Assembly (NCBI GenBank): GCA_946615495.1
Contig: CAMOHY010000139.1
Coordinates: 1 to 6,237 of the forward strand
DNA from: an uncultured Clostridia bacterium
Lineage (GTDB): Bacteria; Bacillota; Clostridia; Christensenellales; Aristaeellaceae
Length of the DNA stretch: 6,237 nucleotides
Reading direction: 5' to 3'
Shown piece by piece: positions 5,804 to 6,237 of the stretch. How positions within the stretch are numbered: the stretch's first letter is position 1; each line of letters opens with the position of its first letter. A program made the translations under genes and the position numbers. Under the pieces are notes generated by a model that had not been told where the DNA came from, did not search any database, and worked only from the letters and a program-made list of their open reading frames with translations.

Positions 5804-6237
5804 CCCCGCGCACCTCCGCCTTGTAGCCTACGCCGTAAACCGAACGGAGCAGGATATCCGTATCCTCCGGCAGCTTTTTGCGGATGCGCTTGATGCTGGT
5901 ATCCACCACCCTGGGATCGCCGTTAAAATCGAACCCCCAGATATTATCCAGCAATTGCTCGCGGGAAAAAACCTGGCGGGGATGGCTGGCCATCAGGTGC
6001 AGAATTTCCACTTCCTTGGGGGAAAGGAGCACGCTTTCACCGTTCACGTGCACCTCGTAGCATTTTAAATCGATTTCCGTATTGCCCACGGTCAGGCGGC
6101 CCTGGTCCGGCGCGGTCTGCATTTGGTTCATGCGGCGGAAGATCACCTGGATGCGGGACACGATTTCACGGGGAGAGAAGGGCTTGACGATATAATCGTC
6201 CGCCCCCAGGGCAAAGCCCAGCAGCTTGTCCACCTCT
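5796..6237 (-). CDS. OmpR/PhoB-family response regulator, N-terminus missing (partial)
   Basis: This is the DNA-binding partner of the histidine kinase. Only the last 146 residues lie in the window; the gene continues past 6237. The visible start is the end of the receiver domain, LGADDYIVKPFSPREIV, with the conserved Lys of the V-K-P motif. The phosphoacceptor Asp is outside the window. After a linker rich in R, M and Q comes the winged-helix effector, from LTVGNTEIDL to VRSVYGVGYK-like residues (SVYGVGYKAEV at the end), including LSPKEVEILHLM, REQLLDNIWG and the recognition helix VVDTSIKRIRKKL. These are normal for PhoB-type regulators. A GTG at 6231-6233 would not be a real start, since it sits inside the receiver domain. 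Its stop overlaps the kinase start by 8 bp, which indicates one operon. Confidence 0.93.
   Translation of the reverse strand, partial: EVDKLLGFALGADDYIVKPFSPREIVSRIQVIFRRMNQMQTAPDQGRLTVGNTEIDLKCYEVHVNGESVLLSPKEVEILHLMASHPRQVFSREQLLDNIWGFDFNGDPRVVDTSIKRIRKKLPEDTDILLRSVYGVGYKAEVRGDA

Noticed and set aside
4145..5893. A 582-codon open frame on the plus strand opposite the histidine kinase
   Set aside because: It is antisense to a gene with all kinase motifs intact. The protein has a low-complexity, G/H/Q-rich composition with no recognisable domain, typical of antisense frames in GC-rich DNA.

Overview
The window looks like chromosomal DNA of a GC-rich, spore-forming Firmicute of the class Clostridia, plausibly a gut Oscillospiraceae/Christensenellales-type lineage. 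The evidence is a short alpha/beta-type spore protein gene behind what looks like a sigma-G promoter, a clostridial-style two-gene SufC-SufB unit, a YesL/DUF624 membrane protein, a WalK/PhoR-style two-component pair, strong AGGAGG-type ribosome binding sites and a palindromic intergenic repeat. The lineage is an inference; there is no rRNA or marker gene here. All recognisable genes are on the minus strand, so transcription runs from the right edge to the left.

Right part (6237 to 4033): the C-terminal part of an OmpR/PhoB-type response regulator, cut by the window edge, overlaps by 8 bp the start of a 573-residue membrane sensor histidine kinase (TM, extracytoplasmic sensor, TM, HAMP, PAS, HisKA, HATPase). 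A stem-loop with a U-run ends this operon just after the kinase stop.

Middle (4028 to 2702): an extended -10 promoter drives a single DUF624/YesL-like six-TM protein with a very acidic C-terminal tail. Just after its stop is a separate promoter with a perfect sigma-G -10 (CATACTA). It serves a 57-residue small acid-soluble spore protein gene that is easily missed because of its size.

Left part (2567 to 107): a YqeM-like class I SAM methyltransferase is followed after 50 bp by a SufC-type ATPase and a short SufB-type scaffold. SufC and SufB are 4 bp apart and probably translationally coupled. The short SufB lacks the N-terminal region of standard SufB, and no sufD, sufS or sufU lies between or upstream of the genes. 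This resembles the minimal SMS (SmsC-SmsB) Fe-S assembly machinery. The last 106 bases hold no gene, only two inverted repeats, one of which looks like a dispersed palindromic element.

The methyltransferase-SufC-SufB unit probably builds Fe-S clusters plus a modification of unknown target. The spore protein is probably made only in the forespore. The two-component pair is a separate envelope or nutrient signalling unit. No wholly new system is evident; the most interesting points are the minimal SufCB pair, the sigma-G/SASP unit and the altered protease site in the SASP.
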